Below are positions 1 to 7,701 of a stretch of DNA of 44,965 bases, one piece after another; the stretch's first letter is position 1, and every line of letters begins with the position of its first letter. Location of the stretch: positions 1 through 44,965 of the forward strand of contig NZ_JAIHOM010000035.1 in the NCBI RefSeq assembly GCF_026130165.1. Reading direction: 5' to 3'. The stretch comes from Spirulina subsalsa FACHB-351. Its GTDB lineage: Bacteria > Cyanobacteriota > Cyanobacteriia > Cyanobacteriales > Spirulinaceae. A model generated the notes under the pieces. The model saw only the letters and a list, made by a program, of their open reading frames with translations, was not told the DNA's origin and did no database searches. The position numbers were made by a program, and so were the translations under genes.

Positions 1-2
1 CG

Positions 3-110
3 GTAGGGCATACCGGATCTAAAGCTTGGGGAGATTTGCCCTCTAGCCTGGTTGGATCAATCCTGCTAGGTTATGGCGAGTCTGTGAACCAAGAATCCTC
101 GTGCCTTTAG
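3..110 (+). CDS. TnpB C-terminal tail (gene cut by left window edge)
   Basis: An open frame enters from the left edge and stops at 108-110. It reads VGHTGSKAWGD, then SLVGSILL, and resembles the tails of two other TnpB relics in this window (6312-6638 and 17408-17551), which carry GHTGT or HSGT followed by a similar ending. TnpB is the RNA-guided nuclease of IS200/IS605 elements. No catalytic or zinc-ribbon residue lies in the visible part, so I cannot tell whether the gene is intact upstream. The stop codon lies inside the right-end hairpin that follows, the usual arrangement where the guide RNA scaffold overlaps the tnpB 3' end. Confidence 0.65.
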   Translation, partial: VGHTGSKAWGDLPSSLVGSILLGYGESVNQESSCL

Positions 111-125
111 GCCGAGGAGTGTCAA
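97..125 (+). mobile_element. IS200/IS605 right end with hairpin and TCAA terminus
   Basis: The stem pairs CCTCG (97-101) plus GCCT (103-106) with AGGC (109-112) plus CGAGG (113-117), leaving a TT loop and one bulged base. TCAA follows at 122-125. In IS608-type elements the right end terminates at TCAA a short distance past such a hairpin, and the same region forms the 3' scaffold of the TnpB guide RNA. The assignment rests on three similar right ends in this window. Confidence 0.6.
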
Positions 126-377
126 CTACTGGATATTTCTTCAATCCCGGACTGTATTGATAGTGGGGGGGATAGTTTGATCGAGAGAATTGGTATTGAT
201 TCAGAGTTTTGGCCTAGATCAATCCAGTTAGGGAACATCCTACTCCGTAGCAGATTCTAAGACAATAGAACTCAGAAATTGAAAAGATTTATGTAAGGTT
301 TTAGTGAAGTTTACGGAATCATAGCTGAGTTTCTGAAGGAATAAGTACCTTGAATCGCTGACCCGAGAGGAGTGATT

Positions 378-938
378 ATGACTCTGACCACCCTAGGACT
401 CATTTCATTAGGACTAGCTTCTGACACCTTTGCTGTCTCTGTCTCTAGTGGTTTACAAGTCCCTCAACTTAACTGGAAGAAAGCCATACAGATGGCCTTC
501 TGTTTTGGACTATTTCAAGTATTCATGCCATTACTCGGTTGGGGAATTGGTCAAAATTTAGGGGTGGATTTAACGGTGATAAGTGGACAACTCACCGGGA
601 TTTTACTAACATTTTTAGGGCTAAAAAGTCTTTACGATGGGATAGTTTCTAATCCGGCACAACCCGAAAATTTATCCTTAGATGGTTTCACCCTGTTAGG
701 ATTAGCCTTTGTCTTGAGTTTAGATAGTTTAGGGGTAGGGGTTGGATTAGCTGGGGTAGAAATGGGGATTGTTGAGTTAATGACTATTCTCGGTTTGGTG
801 ACAGTGGCTTTCTCCTTACTGGGTTTATGGGTGGGTCATCATTTTGGGGCAATTTTTCAAGGTCAGTTTAAGGTATTAGGTGGCATTTTATTAGTGGGGA
901 TTGGGGGGCAAATTTTACTCCCTCATTTACCTTTCTGA
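378..938 (+). CDS. mntP: MntP-family manganese efflux protein
   Basis: A 186-residue inner-membrane protein with about six hydrophobic segments in two homologous halves. It carries the paired acidic signatures of the MntP (DUF204) family: ASDTFAVSVSSGL near the N terminus and SLDSLGVGVGL after the central loop. Family members export Mn(II). I chose ATG 378 because GAGGAG at 367-372 lies five bases upstream; the in-frame GTG at 372 would overlap that site. The 3' end overlaps the convergent gene by 16 bp. The 5' region shows no recognisable yybP-ykoY manganese riboswitch. The transport assignment is by family only. Confidence 0.85.
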   Translation: MTLTTLGLISLGLASDTFAVSVSSGLQVPQLNWKKAIQMAFCFGLFQVFMPLLGWGIGQNLGVDLTVISGQLTGILLTFLGLKSLYDGIVSNPAQPENLSLDGFTLLGLAFVLSLDSLGVGVGLAGVEMGIVELMTILGLVTVAFSLLGLWVGHHFGAIFQGQFKVLGGILLVGIGGQILLPHLPF

Positions 939-1594
939 TTTTTGCGCGGTTTCCCCTCCCAGTACATGGCACGAGCGAGGGGAGTTTTGCTGAACTTAAA
1001 TTGACAGGAGATGGGATGTAGACTGGTATTGTAAACCCCTACAGTCGGTTGGCTAAATTCCAGGATTAAACGCAGGGTGACGCGATCGCCCTTTTTGGCC
1101 GCCTTTAACAACCCATCCGACTTAAACAACGGTTTCGTAAGCTCTAAACTGCCATCTCCTTTCGGTTTTAAACAGGATTCAGCCGTGATTTTTTCCTTCA
1201 AGGTTTGTCCAGGAGCCACCAATCCAAACACTTGAGGCTGAGAGAGATCCACCTTCATTCCCGGCACCATCCGGATCACCCGTCGCGACTCTCCCTTAAG
1301 ATCATTGAGAGTGCTACGCTCCCAATTGATAAACAGCGTCTCCTTCGGACACTTGTTTTTGATCGTGAGTGCGATCGCCTTTAACTGTTCCGGTTTATAC
1401 AAATCGTCGAATTTAGACTCAATTTCCACCAAATCCTGTAAATTTTGCCGTTCTAAATCCGTTTTTAACGCCTCTTGATCTAACTTCACCGAAACAAACT
1501 CATCGAGATCCACCCACATCTGATAAAACACAAACGCCAAGACAATCCCATAAACCGCCAGCACTAAAATATTTTGTTGAACCGGATTTAGCAT
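923..1594 (-). CDS. Hypothetical membrane-anchored protein
   Basis: A 223-residue protein with one hydrophobic N-terminal helix (about residues 8-26, ILVLAVYGIVLAFVFYQMW) followed by a soluble domain containing a charged, helix-prone stretch (about 35-75) and a strand-rich second half. I do not recognise the family. The topology suggests a signal anchor with the bulk outside the cytoplasm. It converges on mntP with a 16-bp overlap of coding ends, so transcripts from the two strands must overlap. HIP1 octamers lie inside the gene, consistent with native cyanobacterial DNA. Confidence 0.7.
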   Translation of the reverse strand: MLNPVQQNILVLAVYGIVLAFVFYQMWVDLDEFVSVKLDQEALKTDLERQNLQDLVEIESKFDDLYKPEQLKAIALTIKNKCPKETLFINWERSTLNDLKGESRRVIRMVPGMKVDLSQPQVFGLVAPGQTLKEKITAESCLKPKGDGSLELTKPLFKSDGLLKAAKKGDRVTLRLILEFSQPTVGVYNTSLHPISCQFKFSKTPLARAMYWEGKPRKNQKGK

Positions 1595-1680
1595 AGTTAT
1601 TTAAACAGTAATCACCCCAAAAAAAGTAATTCTAAGTCTTCAACACTTAAACTCGTCTTCCCGGAAGGTTTTACCACTTC

Positions 1681-1708
1681 TTGACAAAAAAGCAAATTTT
1701 TGTAAACT
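1681..1708 (+). promoter_or_regulatory. Possible promoter in the 1595-1950 gap
   Basis: TTGACA at 1681-1686 is followed after 16 bases by TAAACT (1703-1708), a consensus -35 with a weak -10. It would drive the LysM/hydrolase gene at 2067 through a leader of about 350 bases that includes a tandem repeat array. The rest of the 1595-1950 gap is AT-rich and I see no gene in it. Confidence 0.35.
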
Positions 1709-1950
1709 CTATAAAAACAATTAAGAAATCGCCAAATTCTCCTCCAAATTCGTCATAATTACTTAAGGACCCCAAAAACACCCTGCATCTTACGCCATAG
1801 AAAACTTCACGAAATCTTTAGTCTTGTAGTTAAACTATCAATGAGTTGTGTGCAAAAATATAAACTATAACAAATAGCAAAAATCAAGCTATTTGCCCGG
1901 TTGTATTTGTACGGTGGAAACAACCAGAGGCTAACCTCAAAAACTATACG

Positions 1951-2062
1951 TTTAATCAGAACAAGAATCAATCAGGACAAGAATCAATCAGGACAAGAAT
2001 CAATCAGGACAAGAATCAATCAGAACAAGAATCAATCAGAACAAGGATCAATCAGGAGACAG
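1951..2062 (+). repeat. 16-bp tandem repeat array
   Basis: Five consecutive 16-bp units AATCAATCAGGACAAG (1966-2045; units 4 and 5 read CAGAAC) follow a degenerate half unit (1951-1965). A final 17-base unit at 2046-2062 carries an extra base, so its AGGA becomes AGGAG. The array ends four bases before the ATG at 2067. Sixteen is not a multiple of three, so it is not a protein repeat; the open frame across it is incidental. Confidence 0.9.
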
Positions 2063-2066
2063 ATCA

Positions 2067-2639
2067 ATGCTCACCCACTATAAAGTAAAAACCGGAGAGA
2101 GTTTATCTAAAATTGCACGAGACTGGGGGTTATCTTTACCCAGCTTACTCGCCCTGAACCCCCAGATTACTAATCCCCATGTTATTCAAGTTAATGATGT
2201 CATTCATTTGCCCTCACTAGATACTAGCCGCTTTCCGAGTACCAGAGACGACCTTGATATTATGGCAAGAACCATCTTTGGAGAAGCGCGAGGAGAGTCC
2301 GAATTAGGACAAATAGGGGTTGGTTGGGTCATTATGAACCGAGTCGGCAAAAAAACATGGTATGGTCGCACCGTGGGGGAAGTGTGTTTAAAACCTTGGC
2401 AATTTTCTTGTTGGAATTCCAATGATGTTAACCATAGCATTATTAAATCAGTAGAAGAAAGCAATCCAGTTTTTAAGCAATGTCGAGAAAGTGCCGAAAA
2501 AGTGTTAACCGCATCCGTCCCTGATCCCACAGGGGGAGCTACTCATTACCACGCCAACTCTATAGCTCGTCCAACTTGGGCGAAAAGTGCAACCTTTACC
2601 GTACAAATTGGCAATCATTTATTTTACCTGTTGGGTTAG
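2067..2639 (+). CDS. LysM plus SleB/CwlJ-type (Hydrolase_2) cell-wall hydrolase
   Basis: A 190-residue protein. Residues 3-49 form a LysM peptidoglycan-binding domain (YKVKTGESLSKIARDW, then NPHVIQVNDVIHLP). Residues 65-188 match the SleB/CwlJ cell-wall hydrolase fold: ARTIFGEARGES with the probable catalytic glutamate, GQIGVGWVIMNRV, PWQFSCWN, and GGATHYHA near the C terminus. No signal peptide is visible, so export would need another route, as for phage-type endolysins or lysis proteins. The start is fixed by AGGAG at 2054-2058, which belongs to the last copy of the upstream 16-bp array. It is followed by a solo IS right end. Confidence 0.85.
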   Translation: MLTHYKVKTGESLSKIARDWGLSLPSLLALNPQITNPHVIQVNDVIHLPSLDTSRFPSTRDDLDIMARTIFGEARGESELGQIGVGWVIMNRVGKKTWYGRTVGEVCLKPWQFSCWNSNDVNHSIIKSVEESNPVFKQCRESAEKVLTASVPDPTGGATHYHANSIARPTWAKSATFTVQIGNHLFYLLG

Positions 2640-2650
2640 ACGATGTTAGA

Positions 2651-2663
2651 CGGGCAATGCCCG
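2651..2663. repeat. Short palindrome CGGGCAATGCCCG
   Basis: A perfect 5-bp stem with loop AAT lies 12 bases after the wall-hydrolase stop. No T-run follows, so it is not a classical terminator. GGGCAATGCCC-type palindromes recur between genes in many cyanobacteria. Confidence 0.5.
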
Positions 2664-2686
2664 CAATCGCTGTTTGACCCCAGAAT

Positions 2687-2717
2687 CCCCGCACCTTTAG
2701 GTCGGGGAGTATGTCAA
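2687..2717 (+). mobile_element. Solo IS200/IS605 right end without TnpB
   Basis: The hairpin pairs CCCCG (2687-2691) plus ACCT (2693-2696) with AGGT (2699-2702) plus CGGGG (2703-2707), and TCAA follows at 2714-2717. Layout, loop and bulge position equal those at 97-125, but both stem segments differ by compensating changes. No tnpB coding remnant is visible upstream; the sequence before it is the wall-hydrolase gene and a palindrome. The remaining stretch to 2869 holds an imperfect hairpin (CCTTCCCAT with ATGGGAAAGG, about 2809-2837) and nothing else I recognise. Confidence 0.6.
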
Positions 2718-2869
2718 ATCAGCTAAGGCGCAAAGCACATCCAGCCCCTAAAGTGCGAAGTTTTCCCGCACCATCCTTCTGGTAAAAAGCTGAGGAGTTT
2801 GGCGAGTCCTTCCCATTCCGCCTAAGATGGGAAAGGATAAACCATCGTCTAACTCTGCGTTTAACACCA

Positions 2870-4426
2870 ATGGAGCGTCAACAAACAGCATCCCGTCCTG
2901 TGCAGTGGTTAAAAGTTCTGTCTGGACTCTTTGCCCTACTGCTTATCTGGACCAGCACTATAACCCCAGCCTTGGCTCAAAACCAAGCCCAATCCATTCA
3001 ACCCTATCTAGATCGGGTGCTTAACCAAGTGACGGAATTTAGCCTCGAAAATGGCATGAAATTCATCGTCCTAGAACGTCATGATGCCCCAGTCATCTCC
3101 TTTGTTACCTATGCGGATGTGGGTAGTACCGATGAACCTGAAGGCAAAACAGGTCTTGCTCATTACCTTGAACACCTTGCCTTCAAAGGCACAAAACGCA
3201 TCGGCACCCGAGACTATGAACAAGAAGCGGTTTTATTAGATCAGCTAGATAACTTGTTTGAACAACTCAAAACCGCTAAAGCAGCAGGAGAGACAGAAAA
3301 AGTCGCTCAACTGCAAGCAGATTTTGATCAAGTTCATGCTCAAGCCAAAGATATAGCGATTCAAAACCAATTCGGGCAGATTGTGGAAAAAGAGGGAGGA
3401 GTCGGTCTAAATGCAGCCACTTCTGCGGACTCTACAGTATATTTCTACAGCTTCCCCTCTAATAAATTAGAACTGTGGATGTCCTTGGAATCAGAACGCT
3501 TCTTAGAACCCGTTTTTCGGGAATTTTTTGAAGAGAAAGAAGTCATTTTAGAAGAACGTCGTTTGGGAGTAGATAATTCCCCCATTGGTCAAATGGTAGA
3601 AGCATTTTTAGGGGAAGCGTTTACCACCCATCCTTATCAACATCCCGTCATTGGGTATGAAGAAGATTTACGCAATATGAGACGGGATAATATTCAAGAG
3701 TTTTTCGATCTGTACTATGTTCCCAATAACCTTACAGTGGCCATTGTAGGGGATGTCAACCCTAATCAAGTACAACAGTTAGCCGAGGTCTATTTTGGGC
3801 GTTATCCTAACCGACCGCAACCCCCTGAAATGACCTTAGTTGAACCACCCCAACAGCAAACCCGGGAAGTCACCCTTACCCTAGAATCCCAACCTTGGTA
3901 TTTAGAAGGATTTCACCGTCCTGCCATCACAGATCGAGATCATGCCGTTTATCAGATTATGACCAGCATTCTGAGTGATGGTCGCACGTCTCGACTTTAT
4001 AAGTCCTTAGTGGAAGAGAAACAGGTGGCTTTAAACGCCGAGGGATTTAATGGTTTTCCGGGAGATAAATACCCCAATTTGCTGCTATTTTATGCCCTAA
4101 CTGCGCCGGATCATACAGTGGATGAGGTAGCGACGGCTTTAGAGACAGAAATTGAACGCATAAAACGAGAACCTGTTACTCAACAGGAATTAGATCGGGC
4201 TAAAACCCAAGCCCGGGCTGGTTTGTTGCGTAGTTTAGATTCCAATATGGGAATGGCGCAATTGTTAGTCAGTTATCAGGTGAAAACGGGAAACTGGCGG
4301 AATTTATTTCAACAAATTGAGCGCATTTCGGCGGTGACGGCGGCTGATGTGCAACGAGTGGCGCGTAAAACGTTTACGGCGAATAATAAAACAATTGGTC
4401 GTTTGTTGAGTGCTAACAATAATTAA
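2870..4426 (+). CDS. M16-family zinc metallopeptidase, secreted
   Basis: A 518-residue protein with a signal peptide (basic N terminus, hydrophobic residues 15-31, cleavage near ALAQ at 34-37). It has the inverted zinc-binding motif HYLEH (H98, E101, H102) of the pitrilysin/processing-peptidase family and a downstream EEKEVILEERR (about 221-231) supplying the third metal ligand. Residues 118-168 form a charged helical insertion between the two. The C-terminal half matches the inactive M16_C domain. It probably degrades peptides in the periplasm. M16 proteins often work as pairs, but no second subunit gene lies next to it here. Confidence 0.88.
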   Translation: MERQQTASRPVQWLKVLSGLFALLLIWTSTITPALAQNQAQSIQPYLDRVLNQVTEFSLENGMKFIVLERHDAPVISFVTYADVGSTDEPEGKTGLAHYLEHLAFKGTKRIGTRDYEQEAVLLDQLDNLFEQLKTAKAAGETEKVAQLQADFDQVHAQAKDIAIQNQFGQIVEKEGGVGLNAATSADSTVYFYSFPSNKLELWMSLESERFLEPVFREFFEEKEVILEERRLGVDNSPIGQMVEAFLGEAFTTHPYQHPVIGYEEDLRNMRRDNIQEFFDLYYVPNNLTVAIVGDVNPNQVQQLAEVYFGRYPNRPQPPEMTLVEPPQQQTREVTLTLESQPWYLEGFHRPAITDRDHAVYQIMTSILSDGRTSRLYKSLVEEKQVALNAEGFNGFPGDKYPNLLLFYALTAPDHTVDEVATALETEIERIKREPVTQQELDRAKTQARAGLLRSLDSNMGMAQLLVSYQVKTGNWRNLFQQIERISAVTAADVQRVARKTFTANNKTIGRLLSANNN

Positions 4427-4474
4427 CAATTATAAATTATTAATTATCAATCATTAATTATCAATTATCAATTG
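4423..4474. repeat. AT-rich heptanucleotide repeat (AATTATC-type)
   Basis: Degenerate tandem copies of AATTATC directly follow the M16 stop codon. The same repeat recurs at 7684-7701, 31053-31092 and 37331-37350. It resembles the short tandemly repeated heptamers known in cyanobacteria. Confidence 0.75.
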
Positions 4475-4504
4475 TGAATTTTTCTCTATTCCCGACTAGC
4501 AGAC

Positions 4505-4521
4505 TTATTCAGCAAGCCCTA
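4505..4521 (-). repeat. Dispersed terminal repeat TAGGGCTTGCTGAATAA
   Basis: On the minus strand this reads TAGGGCTTGCTGAATAA, and a TA dinucleotide lies at the outer edge. Related copies occur at 31112-31128, 41001-41017 with 41092-41108 (an inverted pair), and 43272-43288. It looks like the terminal inverted repeat of a mobile element that duplicates TA. No gene ends at this copy. Confidence 0.6.
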
Positions 4522-4558
4522 GATACAGAGATATCCAAACCTTTCACGCTCAAAACCC

Positions 4559-6247
4559 TTGAATATTACCCAGACAACTGTTTCTATGTACACTCGGGAT
4601 GGCATCCGCCTAGATGCAGATGTCTATACTCCTGATGAATCCGGGGAGTTTCCCGTGTTGTTGATGCGACAACCCTATGGGCGGAAAATTGCCTCAACGG
4701 TGGTTTATGCTCATCCCCGTTGGTATGCGGCCCAGGGCTATATTGTGGCGATTCAAGATGTGCGTGGTCGGGGAACTTCAGAAGGGGAGTTTGAGTTATT
4801 CATTCGCGAGGGAGAAGATGGAGAAGATGCGGTGAATTGGGCGGCACAATTGCCCAAGAGTTCGGGGGTCGTGGGGATGTATGGGTTTTCCTATCAAGGG
4901 ATGACGCAACTCTATGCGGCTCAAAATCAACCCCCTGCCCTGAAAGCTCTGTGTCCGGCGATGTTGGCCTATGATCTTTATCATGATTGGGCTTATGAAA
5001 ATGGGGCGTTTTGTTTACAGGGGAATCTGGGCTGGGCGGTTCAGTTGGCGGCGGAAACGGCTCGCTTAAAAGGGGATAGCACAGCCCACAAAATTCTCTA
5101 CAGTGCCTCCCGAAACCTCCCGTTTTATGACCCTTCCCCCCGTTTTAAGGAGAGTCTGAATAAATACGCCCCCAGTAATTTCTATCAGCAATGGTTATAT
5201 CACCCTGACCCTCAAGATTCCTACTGGGAACAATTCACCCCGGATTTAAGCCGGGTGGATTTGCCCATGTTCCATATCGGGGGCTGGTTTGACTCCTACC
5301 TGCGCGGTACCTTGCGTTTATATCGCCACTGCCTGACTCACAGCAGGGCTCCCCAACGGTTGCTGATTGGGCCCTGGGGACATATCCCTTGGTGTCGCCG
5401 CGTGGGTGCATTAGACTACGGTGCAGAGGCGGCGAGTCCGGTGGATGAGTTACAAGTGCGTTGGTTTGACCATCATTTAAAGGGTCGAGAGACTGGAGAG
5501 TTATCACGGCCTCCGGTGCGTCTGTTTATTATGGGGCGCAATCAGTGGCAAGATTTTGAGCAGTTGCCGCAACTTTCCCCTCAAGTGTACTATTGCCACA
5601 GCAATGGTTTAGCGAACTTGCGGGAGGATGGGGGGCAACTGCTCACAACTCCCCCGGATAGCTCCCAACGGGATAGCCTTGTTCATGACCCTTGGCGACC
5701 TGTTCCGGCGCTGGGGGGTCATGCTGCTACTCCGGCCGGGTCTTTTGAACGGAGCGTTCTTGATGGTCGTAGTGATGTGATTACCTATACTACGCCTCCC
5801 CTCTCTCAAGGGTGTCACATTCTCGGTGAAGGGCGGGTCTTAATTTACTGGGAAACGGATGTGGAAACTTTTGATCTGTGTGTTATTTTATCCGAGGTGC
5901 GACCGGATGGAACGGTGTACAATCTCACTCAAGGCTATAAACGTATAATTCGGTCGGTGGCGAGTCCTCTGGAAATTCCCTTACAGGAGACGGCTTGTTT
6001 TGTGCCGGAGGGTTGTGGTTTGCGCTTAAGTATTAGTGGGGCTTGTTTTCCGGCCTATCCGGTTAATAGTGGTCGAGGAGAAGGGAGAGGCATCCCAGAG
6101 TTCATTGATGGGCAAATTATTACGTTACATATTTTATCTGGTTTGGATACCCCCTCACGGGTTATCTTTAACCTGAGCGAAAGACTGCCGTTAGACCCGA
6201 TAGGGTTAGCGGGAGATGTAAGCGAACCAGCTAACAGAACTGAGTGA
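4559..6247 (+). CDS. CocE/NonD-family alpha/beta hydrolase (X-Pro dipeptidyl-peptidase-like)
   Basis: A 562-residue enzyme. The alpha/beta-hydrolase core shows the nucleophile elbow GFSYQG (S111), the acid in GGWFDSYL (D245) and the histidine in GPWGH (H275). The C-terminal 200 residues match the jelly-roll domain of the CocE/X-Pro dipeptidyl-peptidase class. It hydrolyses esters, acyl compounds or prolyl peptides; the substrate cannot be read from sequence. The frame opens with TTG at 4559 without a clear ribosome binding site; ATG 4586 is possible but would remove the usual first strand before RDGIRLDADVY. The last codons and the stop lie in a 20-base segment shared with the tnpB element at 7770. 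Confidence 0.85.
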   Translation: MNITQTTVSMYTRDGIRLDADVYTPDESGEFPVLLMRQPYGRKIASTVVYAHPRWYAAQGYIVAIQDVRGRGTSEGEFELFIREGEDGEDAVNWAAQLPKSSGVVGMYGFSYQGMTQLYAAQNQPPALKALCPAMLAYDLYHDWAYENGAFCLQGNLGWAVQLAAETARLKGDSTAHKILYSASRNLPFYDPSPRFKESLNKYAPSNFYQQWLYHPDPQDSYWEQFTPDLSRVDLPMFHIGGWFDSYLRGTLRLYRHCLTHSRAPQRLLIGPWGHIPWCRRVGALDYGAEAASPVDELQVRWFDHHLKGRETGELSRPPVRLFIMGRNQWQDFEQLPQLSPQVYYCHSNGLANLREDGGQLLTTPPDSSQRDSLVHDPWRPVPALGGHAATPAGSFERSVLDGRSDVITYTTPPLSQGCHILGEGRVLIYWETDVETFDLCVILSEVRPDGTVYNLTQGYKRIIRSVASPLEIPLQETACFVPEGCGLRLSISGACFPAYPVNSGRGEGRGIPEFIDGQIITLHILSGLDTPSRVIFNLSERLPLDPIGLAGDVSEPANRTE

Positions 6248-6673
6248 TAGCGAATCAAAAGGTATTGTCATGTCCTTGACGTTTTTGCGCTTCCTAGTCT
6301 AGCCTCAATCTATGCTGATATTAGAGTATTTTGGCAAGGTGTTTGGGAAGGTTACAATGGCGGTAGTACCCAATGGAACCAGTCAAGAATGTTCTAGTTG
6401 CGGAACGGTGGTCAAAAAATCCCTTTCTACTCGCACTCGTGTTTGTCGGTGTGGTTGTGAATTAGATCGTGACCATAATAATGCGGCACTCAACATCCTG
6501 CAAAAAGGAATAGGTACAGTAGGGCATACTGGAACTTACGGGCTAGACCCGTTAAACGCTTCTGGAGAAATGACCTCTACTTTGGTTGGAGCAATCCTGT
6601 CAGAGCAAGTTGCTTCGCAGACAGAAGAATCCCCCTAAGAATTGCCGAACGCAATTAACGGCGGGAGTGTCAA
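6238..6673 (+). mobile_element. Internally deleted IS200/IS605-type element
   Basis: The segment contains the C-terminal part of a tnpB followed by a right end. The right end has stem AATTGC (6640-6645) with GCAATT (6651-6656), an outer CCC/GGG pairing and TCAA at 6670-6673. The left limit is guessed from a 20-mer, AACTGAGTGATAGCGAATCA at 6238-6257, found with two differences upstream of the tnpB at 7835. About 900 bp of tnpB and any tnpA are missing. Confidence 0.5.
6312..6638 (+). pseudogene. 5'-truncated TnpB
   Basis: The frame encodes only the C-terminal quarter of TnpB: a zinc-ribbon half CSSCG, the partner CRCGC, and the third RuvC motif DRDHNNAALNIL, then a tail ending EESP. The first two RuvC motifs are absent, so nuclease activity is lost. 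The apparent ATG is just the first one in the remnant. The tail is similar to those at 3-110 and 17408-17551, which shows one subfamily was active here more than once, and it differs from the full-length TnpB at 7835. Confidence 0.85.
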
Positions 6674-6713
6674 GTCATGCTCTGTTTTTTATCGTTAGGG
6701 AACTGTTGGTTTT

Positions 6714-7076
6714 ATGAAGATGGCGCTTATTGTTGAAGATGGTGTAACAGACCGAGAATTTTTAACCCGTCAACTACAAGAGTCGGGTTTAACGGTGATT
6801 ACGGCTGGAAGTGTGGAAGAGGCGCAAGGAAAATTGGGTCAAAGTAAACCGGATATTATTTTCTTGGATGTGATTCTACCGGGTCAAAGTGGTTTTGAGT
6901 TTTGTCGTTTTTTAAAAAGTAGTCCTGACACGAAACAAATTCCGGTGGTCATTTGTTCGACGAAGGGGACGGATGTGGATAAAACATGGGGAACTATGTT
7001 GGGGGCGGATGATTATTTAATTAAGCCTGTGGATCCTGATGCTTTGAAAAAAACGTTGAGTAAGTTGAGATTTTAG
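6714..7076 (+). CDS. Receiver-only response regulator (CheY/PilH-like)
   Basis: A 120-residue protein made of a single receiver domain. The acidic pair is E8-D9, the phosphorylated aspartate is D52 in FLDVILPG, the switch residue is S82 in VICSTKG and the conserved lysine is K104 in YLIKPV. There is no output domain, so it should act by protein contact in a phosphorelay. Single-receiver proteins of this sort serve phototaxis and type IV pilus systems in cyanobacteria, but no kinase or chemotaxis gene is adjacent. ATG 6720 is an alternative start. Confidence 0.85.
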   Translation: MKMALIVEDGVTDREFLTRQLQESGLTVITAGSVEEAQGKLGQSKPDIIFLDVILPGQSGFEFCRFLKSSPDTKQIPVVICSTKGTDVDKTWGTMLGADDYLIKPVDPDALKKTLSKLRF

Positions 7077-7236
7077 GCTTGAATGTTGATGCTCTCTGAG
7101 TGAACTCAAGTTATGGTGGGGGCGTTCTGACCATATTTCAGCTAAAATACAGGGGAGACGGTGAACTTGATGGCACTGTCTCGGCTCTTTTATGTTCAAA
7201 ACCGTCGGGGACGGAGTTGCAAACCTAATTGTTCTG

Positions 7237-7623
7237 ATGAGTAATACCGGATCTACTGTTGTTCGTGATAATACAATTGAACTCACGCCAAGTTATCGTT
7301 TACCTTTGTTTTTGTTGGTGGGGGCAATCCCTTTGTTTTGGCTGCAATTTTGGTTAGGGGGGGCGATCGCACTTTTTGCCGTTTTCCTCTGCATTCAAAC
7401 GGCGACGCTGCGTTTAGTCTTTACAGAAACGGCACTAGATGTTTACCGGGGCCGGACTCTAATCCGTCATTTTCCCTATGAAGATTGGCAAAACTGGCGC
7501 ATTTTTTGGCCGGGCGTTCCGATTTTGTTTTATTTCAAGGAGGTTAAAAGTATTCACTTTTTACCGATTATTTTCGATCCTGAAGCCCTAAAGGATTGTC
7601 TCCAACCTCTACCGCGCATCTAA
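7237..7623 (+). CDS. DUF3119-family protein
   Basis: 128 residues from ATG 7237. The sequence ELTPSYRLPLFLLVGAIPLF, a second hydrophobic segment, then RLVFTETALDVYRG and FPYEDWQNWRIFWPGVPILFYFKE followed by SIHFLPIIF match my recollection of DUF3119, a small family of cyanobacteria and plastid-bearing plants with two membrane segments. Its function is not known to me. The frame opens earlier at ATG 7192, adding 15 residues (MFKTVGDGVANLIVL) that do not look like the family; neither start has a clear Shine-Dalgarno. It stands alone on its strand, with the heptamer repeat after its stop. Confidence 0.75.
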   Translation: MSNTGSTVVRDNTIELTPSYRLPLFLLVGAIPLFWLQFWLGGAIALFAVFLCIQTATLRLVFTETALDVYRGRTLIRHFPYEDWQNWRIFWPGVPILFYFKEVKSIHFLPIIFDPEALKDCLQPLPRI

Positions 7624-7683
7624 TTAATTATCAATGGTCAAGACTCAGTTCTCAAGGGCCAATGATCAAAGGATGAGTGGATT

Positions 7684-7701
7684 GATTATCAATTATCAAT
7701 T
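7684..7701. repeat. AT-rich heptanucleotide repeat (AATTATC-type)
   Basis: Two and a half copies of the AATTATC unit lie between the DUF3119 gene and the left hairpin of the tnpB element; a single unit also follows the stop at 7627-7634. Confidence 0.65.

Noticed and set aside
240-377. yybP-ykoY manganese riboswitch upstream of mntP
   Set aside because: I searched for the conserved loop sequences and pairing and found neither.
1951-2062. CRISPR array
   Set aside because: The 16-bp units are directly contiguous without spacers and no cas gene is near.
1901-2083. 60-residue frame over the tandem repeat
   Set aside because: It only exists because the repeat lacks stops; the unit length is not a multiple of three and the frame overlaps the ribosome binding site of the real gene.
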